Source of the DNA: Chelonoidis abingdonii
Taxonomy: Eukaryota; Chordata; Testudines; Testudinidae
Length of the DNA stretch: 64,000 nucleotides
Reading direction: 5' to 3'
NCBI RefSeq assembly: GCF_003597395.2
Contig: NC_133770.1
Location: 15,132,386-15,196,385, forward strand
Numbering within the stretch: position 1 is the stretch's first letter; the number at the start of each line of letters is the position of its first letter. Below, in pieces: positions 47,561 through 59,032 of the stretch. Position numbers and translations under genes: made by a program. The notes below the pieces were generated by a model. The model did not search any database, was not told where the DNA came from, and saw only the letters and a list, made by a program, of their open reading frames with translations.

Positions 47561-48373
47561 TGTTTTTGTTTTATGAGATGATGGATGCAAGTCACAGAAT
47601 AAGTGACTGTTGTTGCACTTCAGTATGTTGGGAAAACTACAGCTAAGTTACTATACTGAGCTTTCAGTTAAGAATTTGACAGGGAAATTAAACAGCTCAC
47701 AAAAAACACTTCATAGATGGTCTATGGGTTAATAACTACAAAACAGACACTTTACTAGCCCGGAGGAAACATTCAAAATGTGCAACATACATATCCATAA
47801 AAAGGGGGAGCACAAGAGACTGGCAACATAATACAGAGCCTTGCACCTCTGAGTGACTCACACCTCTTCCATTTGCTGTTTGGCAAGAGCGTAGCCTCTT
47901 TGTACGGCGGTGTTTGCCAGACTTCCTGCAAGGGGGCAACAGAATTCTTCCACAGCCCTTTAAACTAACCCTAATGCGCTGCAGTCCCAGGAGTGTAGTG
48001 CAGCAGAAGGGGACTGAGATGTCACTGTGCACTGCTCCAGTAGCACAACAGAGCCTTCCCCTCAGATGTGCAGCTCCCTTTCTGTTCACCCAAACAGAGC
48101 TCTACTGGCCACCATCATGAAGTCATTAGGGCTTATTGAAGTGGTACAGGAAGTAGGAGAGGGAGCAGAGGGCAGGTTCAATTAAGGTTCTTTCCAAGCA
48201 TTTTATTCAGGAATATGGATATTGACCAAGCTTTTAAAAATGTTTTAGAATAATATTTACTACTTTCATATAGTGCTTTACATCTTCAATGTGCTTTTCA
48301 ATATTAATTAATCTAATTAGACATGAAATGTTCATTTCAGACTTCTTACTGTGTGTGTACTTTGTGCTTACAG
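47561..48373. other. Intron-like sequence before DI-S6 exon
   Basis: Open frames at 47736-48120 on both strands lack domains. No pore-loop exon (which would encode an FDSFAWAFLxLFRLMTQD-like block) is present. Confidence 0.5.
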
Positions 48374-48569
48374 ACTCTCAGAGCTTCTGGAAGATCTACA
48401 TGCTCTTTTTTATGGTGGTCATCTTTCTGGGCTCATTTTATCTGGTCAACTTGATCCTGGCTGTAGTGACTATGGCATACGAAGAGCAGAACAAAGCTAC
48501 TATCGCTGAAACTGAGGCAAAGGAAAGGAATTTCGGGAAGCCATGGAAATGTTAAAAAAAGAGCAAGAG
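48374..48569 (+). pseudogene. SCN10A-like: SCN exon: end of pore loop, DI-S6 and start of I-II linker, two frameshifts
   Basis: The acceptor TGTGCTTACAG leads into TLRAS. A one-base loss (GGAAG for GGAAAG, about 48392) shifts the frame, and the next frame gives [34 protein letters not shown] and [15 protein letters not shown] second one-base loss at about 48532 (TTTCGG) moves [11 protein letters not shown] to another frame. S6 lines the pore and follows the domain I P-loop. Its TM sequence is complete in residue terms. Corrected length would be 198 bp. The donor is GAG|GTTCAT, weaker than GTRAGT. Confidence 0.93.
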
Positions 48570-49507
48570 GTTCATGAAATGTTCCCGTGTTAAAATTAGG
48601 CAATCTCCACCTACAGTATACAATATTGATAGTGAAATTTATCAGTCACTCCTTATCTTGAGTGTGTATAACAATGACTCCATGCTCACTGATGAGAAAG
48701 GTGCCAACCACTATCTTATTCAAAGTTATCAGACTGCTGCCTAGACTAATAGGAAGATTCCTTATTTGTTAGTAATTGTAGCTGTGAGGCGTGAACAGCA
48801 GAACATAACATTAGTCCATGGTACTGTAAGCAAATTGATATATAAAGTATGTCTAAAATTCCACCAATCTATAGTTTCCACATGAGACACATGAAACACT
48901 AGACATTTTTGTGTTCCTCTGCTGTGCTTTTCTCTTCTGGTGAGTAGGCTAGGTATTGAATATACAATAATTTTGTTTGTTGACTGCCTCAGAGTTAGAT
49001 CCAAAGCCATTGATGTAAATGAAAAGACTCTACTTGACTTCAATGGATCAAGCGCCTAGAGAGCAGAATTCTTGTACAGAAAAATATCACTGAAAACTTA
49101 ACACAAATTGTGATTTTTCAGTGTTTAAGCCCTCATATTGGGAAGTGGATAGATTATGCAGAATCAGATTAAAAATTGAGTATTTTTAAAGTAAGCAAAT
49201 ATGTACTAGTATACAGCAATGGAAGTTTAACCATGTGAATAGTCCAGACTGTATATTTTGTCGCTGATGGGACATAAACACGCACATAAACACGCAGCAT
49301 GTAACTACTCGTTCAGTGCTCTATGTGGAGGGGGAAATCCTTCCTAATTCCTGCTTGCACCAAAAGCAAGAAATGTTGTATTTTAACTATCTATATGAAA
49401 TGATAATTGTTAACAAGAAAGAATTACAGAGCACAGCAATCTTTCCCTTACTGAGATGCTAATTGTCAACTATAATATCAGCTATGGTTTTGTTTGTTTA
49501 ATTTTAG
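48570..49507. other. Intron-like sequence
   Basis: No exon or repeat recognised. Confidence 0.5.
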
Positions 49508-49661
49508 GCATTATCTGATAAAGGAAATGATATGTCACTTTGCTCTCTGAAATCTCGCCTTACCCTCAAAAGAAGTCAAAGATAGAAGCAACAGGAGAAA
49601 GAAAAATAAGTCCTTAGAGATAGAAGATATGGGAAGATCAAAAATTCCCAAACACAGTCCA
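49508..49661 (+). pseudogene. SCN10A-like: SCN exon: I-II linker, frameshifted
   Basis: The acceptor AATTTTAG opens ALSDKGNDMSLCSLKS, matching the family start of this exon (E|AL-x-x-x-G-x-D). A one-base excess around 49557 (CGCC) moves on to LPSKEVKDRSNRRKKNKSL and GRSKIPKHSP, the basic stretch of the linker (family ERRxKRRK). The donor CCA|GTGAGA leaves phase 0, which joins in frame to the exon at 50287. The linker is cytoplasmic and carries phosphorylation sites in active channels. Confidence 0.78.
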
Positions 49662-50286
49662 GTGAGATCACAAAGTCGGTAATTCATTGTGTAATTCAAG
49701 AATTGCTCAAAAGCACAATAAAAACCCATTAAGAAACAGTAGGATGTATTTATAGATATAAGCTAACATCCATTCTTCATTCTTTAAAAAAAAAATCTCT
49801 TTGGTATGGAAGAAGCACATATGTTACAGTTCAAAAGTTAAACTTTTGAGAAAGTTATGTGTGAAAGAGAAGGTATAATGAAAGTGAAGTGTCAGGCTTC
49901 ATTGCAGAATTTTCTGTAAGAGAAGTAGTTTCATGAACATTTAAAAATATAAATTAAAAAAAGCATTTCCTGTAGTATTAGGAAATGAAACAAGACTGCA
50001 CTGGAACTAGAATTCAATTAACATTCCATAAGAAGTCTTTGGCAAAAATAAAATCAATATTTAGTGAAATGAAGTTACAAGGAATACCAGAGAGTCCTGC
50101 TTCAGCTGATAGGATTTCAATAACTGTCATTCAAAATCTAAATTAAATCCTTTTTGAGTAACTTTAAATATAGTGGGACTTATGGATTGTCCATGGTTGA
50201 TGGGAGAACTCAAAATCTTTATCATTCCCAAGAAATGTATTGCTTGATGTGCCATTTCCCCCTTTTTCCTTTTTTGGGACTTCTAG
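49662..50286. other. Intron-like sequence
   Basis: AT-rich with no recognised repeat. It ends in a pyrimidine-rich TTTTTTGGGACTTCTAG acceptor. Confidence 0.5.
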
Positions 50287-50688
50287 GCTCTTCTTGGTCT
50301 TACTTATGGTGCCAGTGCAAATCAAATGAAGCGCAGGCTCAGCCATGGAAGCATATTCAATTTCCAGATATCTGGCAGAGACGTTAGGTCCAAAGCTGAT
50401 TTTGGTTCTGATGAGATCAGCAGTGCTGGGGAAAATGAAATCCAGCATGGGTCACTGTTGGTTGCACGGACTGGAAGATTATCGAGTGTGCAAAGTCAAA
50501 CGAGCCATAGTTCTTACGCTGCTACTCCAAACTGCATGCTAAATGGCAAGTGCAGCAGCACAGATGGTTACAATGGCGTGGTTTCATTAATGGAAGGAGG
50601 AAGCACCAGGGCATACAGTCTAGAACCACCTGTTCCTGAAGGGTTATTGCTCCCCCCAGTTATGGAAAACCATAGAATAGATGATTTG
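50287..50688 (+). CDS. SCN10A-like: SCN exon: I-II cytoplasmic linker, intact
   Basis: 402 bp (134 codons), phase 0 to phase 0, acceptor TTCTAG and donor TTG|GTAAGA. The protein reads ALLGLTYGASANQ, MKRRLSHGSIFNF, QISGRDVRSKADFGSDE, SSAGENEIQHGSLLV and later GYNGVVSLMEGG. The family counterparts are RGSIFTFxxRDLGSEADFxDDE, STAGESExxHxSLLV and CNGVVSLxGG. Serines in SHGS and HGSLLV correspond to linker positions near kinase sites in SCN5A (KRRLSHGS fits R-x-x-S). The frame is fully open, unlike the neighbouring exons. Confidence 0.93.
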
Positions 50689-53600
50689 GTAAGAAAAATG
50701 CTATTTTAAAAACATGTACTTCATATTATGTTTTCCTCCAGAAGCAGAAGGTTTTCTGTGGTTTCTTTATGTACTTTAACATAATTGAACATCTACAAAA
50801 ACACAGTAGGGCAGGACCTGCTCTCTACTACACTATTTTAAATCTGGAGGAACTACAGTAAAGTTGAGAACAGAATCTGAACCAGTGTGAGCATCATGGA
50901 CCAAATTCATCACTTGAATAAGAAGATACAACTTCACTGATGTAAATGGATCTACATTGAAAGTGGCCACATGAGTTTAACACAGCTCTCATGCTACTGA
51001 CAAGTGTTGTTAAAGTGGTTGAAGTATTTCCATTCTAAACATTTTTACCTGTTCAGAACTTCTGCAACTTACTTTTCAGGCGACCTGAAGTTCTAGGTCT
51101 CGTTCTCTGCTAAGTGGTGAAAATTTGAGCATCTGAGTTCAGCATTTTTGAATATGAATAATTATTGTGATCGTTTTTGACAGCACTTGTGATGAAATGG
51201 TTTGCATAGATAGATATAATATTGCATGAAATGTCCTTAGTGAAAATAAGCGATCCTGGTTTCTGATGCAAATCACTTTTGTTTGGGATTTATGATGGTT
51301 CGAAATTGTATCTGCCTGTATATAACCATTCTTTATCTCTCAGTGTACTTAAATCAAAGAGCTGCACTGTAATGGATGTGTTAGATTTTTGATCTTTTTT
51401 AAAAGTTTTATGTGGAATTTCAGAAATTTTGAGAGTGCGTGAACATATTTCCCAGTGAGGATGGGACGAATGGCAGGATGTAGGGAGAAGCAAATAACAC
51501 AGGCTGGGAGAGCTGGCCGTGTAAAAGAAATCATATATGCCACAATGGGAGATCTGCAACCTGTTGATCCTTCCCTAGGATAAAGAGTTAGAGATAGGCG
51601 GAGTGGAAAATGTGCAAAATGTTAGGACTTATGGGTGTCCTGCTTTATCTAGCCCTGGTTGAAGCATAAAGATTCCATTAATTGTATTATGATTCCACCC
51701 AAATCCATGAAGAAGGGGAGGAGAGAGAGGCCAGGATAACAAAATTAATCGGATGTATGAATAGACTATCTGCTTGGCACTGTGCGTAACATGCCAGTGC
51801 TTTCATGTGTCCATAACGCTACAGATATCAGGATAGGAATTAGAAGGCTCAATAAGAGGGAATTGTACATTAGGCAGATCTCTTTAACAAACTGAAATTT
51901 GTGCAGAAGCTTGGAATGAATACCCTGGGAATGAACAGCCACAAGTTATTTAGATCTTCATTTACATCTCATTCTAAATGGTTTTTCTGCAGAAGAAGAC
52001 CTTATTTTCACTGCAGTCTTCATTCTCTTACTCACAGCTCCCCATCTGCCTGTTATTCACTTGTTTCTGGTATTTTCTACCATGTTTACTTCTTAGCAGA
52101 CCCTGTGTGTGATGAGGCGAGCAAATGTATTGGTCCTCGTCTGTCAGTGGATTATTTATGAGCCACTTCAAAGACAAGAGGCAACAAGTGCAATCAGTCA
52201 TCATTACAGTGTCCTGGGGGTAGTTTTTTCTATGTTTATTCCACATCCTAGACTGCGTTGATAGTGAGATCAATGCCATCAAAATGTCACAGCTAAAAAT
52301 TAAAGTTGTTGATGGAGCCTTTGTAGATGTTTAGTGTAGCAATTCCGAATTGTACTATGCAGCCTTAATTGGCTCCTTGTGGAATATGTGTTATAAACCG
52401 TCTTTAATTACTGATCACTTTTTTCTAAAGGACTCTCCTCTTCAGTGCACGGATGTCGACAGTGAATGGATAGGGTTGCAGAAGGAGAATGCGTTTTTCA
52501 CGTTAAGGCACTGGAGCTGGTTACAAGGAGCTGAGTTCTAGTCTTGACTTTGCCATAGCCTGGGTATTTGGGAAAGACTATTCAATCATAGCACATGCTT
52601 CAGGAGACAAAGAGAATTGCAACAGGCAAATTAATTCTGTCATTCAACTTTTCAGTGCCTTGCCTTTGCCATCTTAATAATCTTTTAATTTAGTTTTTTA
52701 ACTAAATTAGATGGGTCTGTCTGTGCACCTATTATAAGCGTTATATTGACAAATTCATTATAAGATGCTTCCAGCGCTTATAAACTGCCAACATAATCTT
52801 TGGGCTGAAATTTAATGCTAGGGTCTCTACACAGAGACAATTTTTGGAATATTGCAGCTGTGAGATTTACACATTGTCCTGAAGAAAAAAAAAAAAAGAA
52901 AGTGGGGGAAAACCCTTTGTTTTGCCAGTTAAAATTCTGGGACCTTTTATTAATCCCCTCTCTTGACAGAGATTTGAAATTGTAAGGCGATGTAGTATAT
53001 GAAAAAACAGGGTGAGGATAAGAGAGGTAGCTGATTTTAGAGTATTCAATGACTGGGCTGTGTATCTTAACAATTTTGCACCATTTCGTTGTTAGTTTAA
53101 GTGTAGCTTAGAACAGGCTTTGAAAATAATGTCTCCCCCCACTACATGAGGCATTATATCCATCCATTGTTCTGCCTGTCCTCTTTAATCACTTTTGATA
53201 GTTATTCGCGATGAATAAAATAAATAACATTACAAGCATTGGGAGAGGTGAAAATTTGAAGCGTACCTGCAAAGCAACATACACGACCTGTCCTTCCCTG
53301 CATACTTGTTCAACCATCAGCATCTCTTAGGGTGCTGTTCGCTTTGCACAGGGGTGCTGGAACATTTGTATAGTGGGCATGCTGAGGCTCTCGACCAAAC
53401 TGAACTCAGTTCCCATCTATGCTATTTATCCCTCTAATCTTCCTGCACTGAGTTTACGGTCTCGCCATCCATCTTTTTTTTACATTACACAATTTTTACA
53501 CTTACTACTAGCACAGCACAGCGTCAGCATTTACTATAAAGTCATGAGAGCAGAAGATCATTCTGCAGAGAAAACTTGGATCATCTTCCCGCAAACAAAT

Positions 53601-53689
53601 GTAAATTATTTGTTTTAGGTCAATGAAATGCTATAAACACCAGATGGAGAACACACTCCACTTTTCATGTCACTCTCTAATCAGTCTTT
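50689..53689. other. Sequence downstream of last recognised channel exon
   Basis: I searched for the next exon (LEELEES...CPPCW and the DII-S1 block) and found none to the end of the window. A MIR-like relic lies at about 52496-52600. A 13-base A run at 52885-52897 is the only other simple feature. Confidence 0.5.
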
Positions 53690-55570
53690 GTGAACATAGC
53701 TGTACCGTTCAGTAGTGGCGACCCTCCCAACGAGGTTAAAGTGGCGTCCATCTTCCCCAAGGGGGTAACGAAGCCGCGAACTCCCTGCTCACAAGCGGCG
53801 ACCGGAACGTATAATTCGCGGCGCGAGCCTTCATGACACAGCTCGCAAACAACCGGACCGTCGGCGGAGGCGCGATCCCGATGTAAACCGGACCGGCGCG
53901 AACGCAGACCTTCGGAGTGGGCAACTCCTATGCTACCGGCCCAAGCAGGCTGTCGGCACGGACACCTCGTGCTGGACAGAGGGACCGGCTTCCGAACCGA
54001 CCCAGGTGCAGCCCCTGGTCCGCAGCATGCTGCCATCAGCGAACTTTCGGCGGAGGCCGCCGGTACCCGTACTAAGCCGAGGGGGGAACCCTGTAGGTAG
54101 AACTGACCCGTGGACCAGGTAGGGAGCGAGGAGGGATGGAAGATTAGCCGCTGGGGCGGCTGCACAGTCAAGCCCGCAAAGGCCCCGACGCCGAGACCGG
54201 TGTGTCGGTCAGTCCCAACTGATCGGCTGTCAGTGGTTATCGGTTAGGTACCCCCCGATCACTCTGTCATGGTTTTCGGGCTGGTCCACTGACCGCTCTG
54301 CGGCGACAGCCGCTAACTTAGGCCCCTGGCTGGAACGCGAAGGAGTGGTGGGCTGGTTCCCCTGCCACCCGTACGACGGTGACAAAAATATCCCCACTAA
54401 TGCCCCACAGAATACGTGTTGTATCAAAATGATTCTGACACTAAGCCCCAAAAGGGCCAGAGAACCTCCTGATGTACTGTTGAACTGACTCTGCCCTGAC
54501 CCAAAGGACAGAGCTCTCTGACACTAGTTTGGCCATTGCCTTCGCCCAAAGGCCAGCTCTCTGTAGTTGCGGTTGCCCTCCCCAAGGCCGAGACTTCTGA
54601 CTGTTTGCGGTCTGCTCTGCCTGCCCAAGAGCCGACTCTCTGCTGTTTGGGCTTGCTGCCCTGCCCATAAGGCCAGACTCATGACTGTTTGCGGCTCTGC
54701 CTGCCCCAAAAGGACCGGCTCTTCGACTGTTTGCGGCTCTGCCCATCCCAAGGCCAGAGCCTCTGACTGTTTGTTGCTCTCTGCCATGCCCAAAGGGCCA
54801 GAGCTCTCTGACTGTTATCGGGTTGCCCATGCCCAGGAGGCCAGAGCCCCCGACGTTTGCTGCTTGCTCTGGCACAAAGGGCCAGAAAGCCCCTGACTGT
54901 TTGCTGGCTCCCTGCCTCCAAGGCCAGCAGCCCTGATCTGTTTGCTGCTTTGCCCTCCTGCCCAAAGGCCAGATGCCCCTCTGCTGATCGTTTGCTTGCT
55001 TCTGCCGCTGCCCAAGGCCAGTGCCCCTGACTGTTTGTGCTGCAACTGCCCCCAAGGGCCAGCCCCCTGACTGTGGCTGCTCCTGGCCCTGCCCAAGGGC
55101 CAAGAGCGCTAATGTTGTGGACTCTGCCTGCCCAAAGGCAGAGCCCCCTACTGTTGTGCTCTGCTTTGCCCCAAAGGCAGAAGCCCTGCGTGTTTAGGCT
55201 CAGCCCTGCACCCGACGGCGCGAGCTAGGGAACTGGTTTGGTGCCCCACCGATCCAGAGGCTGTGGCCAAAAGTCTATGTCTCCTGCTTCTGCCGCTGCC
55301 CAAAGGAAGAGGGCTAGTGTAACTGTGTTTGGTTGTCCCGCCTGTATCCAAAGGCGGGCCCGCACGACTTCGCTTCGTCCCAGTCGCTCCCAGGCTGAAC
55401 TGGTCCTGGCCGAAGTGACCCGGACCTGAGCGACGAGACCGCGGGAGCAAGGACGGGCTCGGTGTGGCCCCGCCCTCCACAGGGAGGGCGTGTAGCCCGG
55501 CGTCCCTCGCACATAGCCGTGAACCTCTACGTCAGTTTCACCAGCGTGTCGAGATCCACTGCCAATTGAC
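53690..55570. repeat. GC- and CpG-rich block with minisatellite core
   Basis: A sharp rise in GC and CpG marks this block inside AT-rich DNA. Its minus-strand open frames (164 residues at 53677-54171, 220 residues at 54441-55103) follow from low stop density and repeat structure. The left part (CGCGAGCCTTCATGACACAG, CGGACCGTCGGCGGAGGCGC) resembles a GC-rich turtle retroelement section I have seen, though I cannot name the family. It is most likely an insertion. Confidence 0.6.
54430..55215. repeat. Degenerate minisatellite, unit about 45-50 bp
   Basis: CTGACTGTTTGCTGCTCTGCC alternates with CCCAAAGGCCAGAGCCCC roughly fifteen times, with many small indels between units. On the minus strand it translates into Q/G/W-rich repeats such as KGQSSQTVRG-like strings in shifting frames. 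Shifting frames between units argue against a coding tandem repeat. Confidence 0.85.
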
Positions 55571-58378
55571 ACTATAATGTACGCTATGTTTGTCTATTGC
55601 TCTGAGATACTAATTCTCTGTCCTAGAGATTGGATAGGTGACTAATCTAGTGAGATGTGATCGTAAGATTCAAAATTTAAGGTTGTGGTACCGACCGGTC
55701 GCTCAGTCTTTGCTGCGCCCTCAGCAAAAAAATGTTTGGCTCCCACAGTCCCAGCCGTGGCTCCCCCTTCCAACACCAGCATCCCTGCCGTGCCAGGCCT
55801 GGGTCATCTGGGTATCCGGCTCCGGGGCAGGTCGTTCAGCGTTGAGGCCAGACACAGATAAACTGGTCCCATATGTCGAGCAGTAGAGTGAACATGTTCC
55901 AGTTTGTGGTTGCAGGAATTCAGATATAAGAGACTGCCAACAAAGTACAGTTGTGGATGAATTTGGTCCTTAGATTATCTCCGAATTGAGGTGCCTTTAT
56001 CTTGTTCCCTTCTTTCTAGGGGAATTTGCGCAAATAATTCCACTGTCTTTATTAAACAACAAGGCAATCGGTTTGAAAGATGAGCCATTCCAGTTCTAAA
56101 CACTGGAAGAACCCCTTGCTAATTTATCCGATTTCACCAGCAAGTTACCAGTGGATCAGTCATATTGATCTGTGGAGAATAGAAGTAACAGCCTGCCCAA
56201 ATGAGGTAGAGATCCTGAGAATTTTGAGGGTCGAACTGGAACGAGTTGCATCCTTTTTATAGTATATAGATATCGGAGACCGTTTACATTCTGCTCCATG
56301 GCTCGAAATGAATGCTCCTATTGTGCCCTCGGAGACTATATTCTAAACTGCCCAGTCTTGATGCACTCTTCTCCTTACTTTCATTTAATCATCAACTCCT
56401 AGCTAGTTCCAGAGTCATCCATTCCGACTATCCTTCTGTTCGCTAGGCGCAGCACTGCAAGTAGGTCAGCCATTTGGCCTAGGGTGAGTCTCCCAGATCC
56501 ATCCAGTGGGGGAATAGGTTCTGGTCGAAGATATCGGGCCAAAGCTTACTCGTTGGGCACACTTGATTCCTCCTGTTACAGTGCCCCCCGAGTCTTAGCA
56601 GTGAGCTCTCCATCACAGCAAGCTGCAGATGAGGTCCCGTCACCTCACTCCCTTTCCTTTGATTGCTGCCAAGGAATGCTGGAAATGTAGTTCTTTCTGT
56701 CCATGTCGGTCTTAGGCAGGGACTAACAAGGCAACTATAGTTCCCAGGGCCCACCTGTGCTTTTTCAGTTCTGCCCGCTAGTTTCTCTTGCTACCCTTCA
56801 AATGTGACCCCAGCACCGCTTGCTTTGCTGGTGCCTCGAGGCAGCACTGGTAGTGCGGCATTTTACTTCCGGACATTAATCAATCCCAGAGCTATATTTG
56901 CAGCTTGTCATTGGTTGATGTATGCAACAAATTTGAATTGAAAGGATGTGGGGAAAAGCCAAAAATTAGTATTTTAAGTAATTTTGTTATTTCCTGTGGC
57001 ATCTGGAGCAAATGTTTACCCGCAGTCAATATGTTTCTAATGGTTGATGAGTAGGAGGTATGTTGATAACAACAGGCTTATCAGGCTTGTTGAGTTCAGT
57101 GAGTTTGAAATCAGACCTTATCTGAAAGATTGTTTAAATACTATTGTTGGTTCAGAATGCTTAATGGGATTGCGGTGAGGGAATGCCTTCTATAGAAGAA
57201 AATGGGTGAAAATTCGCAAAGTATCAAGAAGATTCCTGATCACTTGTGAATGAGAGTTGGGGATGTTTTTTTGTGTTTTCATTAGTTGCAATTCTTCTGC
57301 CATTGGCTCACACTGATTACCAGGTTATTGTTTTTGTGTATGTTATTAAGACTAAATACAACACGAAATGCCATCATGTTGAGAAGAATTTGCCTAAAGT
57401 GTCGTTGTATGGACTTGCCACTATGGTGGATACAGACAAAATAACATTTGTAGTAAGGAATCCAATTTACTGACCTCGCTTACTAACTTTCATTGGATGA
57501 ATACATCTTTCATGTGCACTAGACATATAATGAACAAATTTAATACCCATGCTTGCGGTAGGCAAACGGGTAAGGAATTTCTCAACTTCTATTCTGAAGA
57601 ATAATTTATGGATAATTTCTACAACAAGATGTTATAAGAAAGAAAAGCTCTTTTTCTTCTCTTCGGGATATGTGGTTCTCAGTGATTTCCTTTTTGTTTT
57701 AGACATTCTAAACATCCTTTAGAGCAGCAAAATTAGCGTTTTGACATGCATTATGTGCTATCATGAAAATGGATCTGCTGTTTCAGATTCATATGACCTA
57801 TCATAGCTATGCTAGCTAATTTAAGGAATGGTATTAGGAGAAGATGTTGTCTTATCGTACACTTTTGGTGATCTACACTCTTTGTTTTCTTTGTCACAGG
57901 TCCTTTACTCGCATCTTTACTTGCGCTAGAATGTCTTTGAAATCATTGCTCTAGATCCCTATTATATTTCGCACGTACCGGAATTTTGACAGCTAAGTGT
58001 CAACCATAAGTCTTAACGAATCGGGTAGTCGAATCACAGCTGCATAAGAAAGAGAACCATAAGTTTACGTTCTCAGACTGGTAATTCCAACTGATTCATC
58101 TCAATAAACCTTTGATGATAATAAAGAGAGGGATGTCGTGCACCCTTCAGTGCAGGAAATTTTGTAACCCTCTAGTACTAATTGGTAAAACATTTTGCAG
58201 ATTTCAAACCTTTGGATTTGGCTGACTTAGTCAGCTTTGTATTTTTCGAGATCGTTAACCAAATTGTAGTGATGAGGTAGAAAAATCAGCCAATTGTATA
58301 TATAGTGAAGTGAAGCAGAATGACGACTTGAAGCAGCGGCACTGGAGAAGAAGAATCAAAGTGAATGATCTCTCTCTT
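55571..58378. other. Unassigned AT-rich sequence up to gap
   Basis: Short open frames only (55638, 56080, 57246), none with a recognised domain. Confidence 0.4.
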
Positions 58379-58478
58379 NNNNNNNNNNNNNNNNNNNNNN
58401 NNNNNNNNNNNNNNNNNNNNNNNNNNNNNNNNNNNNNNNNNNNNNNNNNNNNNNNNNNNNNNNNNNNNNNNNNNNNNN
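58379..58478. other. Assembly gap (100 N)
   Basis: Exactly 100 N, size placeholder. Confidence 1.
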
Positions 58479-58592
58479 GACCAACATGACTACAACAACA
58501 CTGCAGAATTTTGTGCCTATCTGAAAATATATTCTCCTCCTAGAATCCACCAAAAATAAAATCCCTTGGGACAGAAGTGATTCACATATGGT

Positions 58593-58778
58593 GAGGGGGA
58601 GGGATAGCTCAGTGGTTTGAGCATTGGCCTGCTAAACCCAGGATTGTGAGCTCAATCCTTGAGGGGGCCATTTAGGGACCTGGGGTAAAAATCTGCCTGG
58701 GGATTGGTCCTGCTTTGAGCAGGCGTTTGGACTAGATGACCTTCTGAGGTCCCTTCCAACCCTAATCTTCTATGATAT
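58593..58778 (+). mobile_element. Cry-type tRNA-derived SINE
   Basis: The head GGGATAGCTCAGTGGTTTGA has a Pol III A box (TAGCTCAGTGG). GATTGTGAGCTCAATCC is a degenerate B box in tRNA-like spacing. The body contains GGGGGCCATTTAGGGACCTG and the tail TGAGGTCCCTTCCAACCCTA, shared with CR1-type LINE 3' ends, which supply the reverse transcription signal. Flanking ATATG on both sides may be the target duplication. Turtle-typical family. Confidence 0.95.
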
Positions 58779-59032
58779 GCGTGTGGGTAACTGTAAGCTA
58801 CAAGTTGGTAAATTGGTGCAAGTCTGAAAGAGTTTAGTGTGAGTCTAAGTTTGTGTAACTTACATAATGAGAGGCCTTAGGTAGGTTTAACTAACTTAGT
58901 TTCCTTCTAGGATTACATTTTCTTAGAGTCACCTCGGAATTTGACTGTTTGTTTCACAGATTGTATCCAGGAAATTTCTAAGCCTGTAATGAAAATCTAT
59001 GATAGTCATCTAGGTCTGTAGTTGACTGAGTC
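58779..59032. other. Unassigned
   Basis: Nothing recognised between the SINE and the MITE. Confidence 0.4.

Larger units (their letters stand above)
27836..50688 (+). pseudogene. SCN10A-like: Voltage-gated sodium channel alpha, SCN5A/10A-like, 5' part, decayed
   Basis: Eight recognisable exon or exon-relic segments occur in the correct order and on one strand: N-terminus, linker to S1, S1, S3-S4 (two alternative copies), S6 and the I-II cytoplasmic linker. Nav alpha subunits are plasma-membrane proteins of about 2000 residues with four six-helix domains, so only domain I and part of the first linker fall here. Residue patterns mix SCN5A-like (ESLAAIEKR, TIAETE) and SCN10A-like features ([19 protein letters not shown]). 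Frameshifts in five exons, lost splice sites, and missing S2-S3, S5 and pore exons argue for a pseudogene. The alternative is a real gene in a poorly polished assembly, since several lesions are one-base losses in short homopolymers. No domain II exon was found downstream. Confidence 0.72.

Noticed and set aside
48289..48373. Coding extension upstream of the S6 exon
   Set aside because: The open frame continues into intron only because of the frameshift. The acceptor TGTGCTTACAG at 48373 marks the exon start.
52496..52600. Sodium channel domain II exon
   Set aside because: The text fits an old MIR-like SINE. No LEELEES or S1 signature.
53677..54171. 164-residue minus-strand frame with CELCHEGSRRE stretch
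   Set aside because: GC-rich repeat-like DNA. The Cys/His spacing does not form a known zinc finger.
54441..55103. 220-residue minus-strand open frame
   Set aside because: Translation of a minisatellite whose units change frame. Q/G/W-rich low complexity.
54430..55215. CRISPR-like array
   Set aside because: Eukaryotic minisatellite. Units are contiguous and diverged, with no unique spacers between identical repeats.
58593..58778. True tRNA gene
   Set aside because: The A and B boxes belong to a SINE head. No cloverleaf with acceptor stem is formed, and a CR1-type tail is attached.
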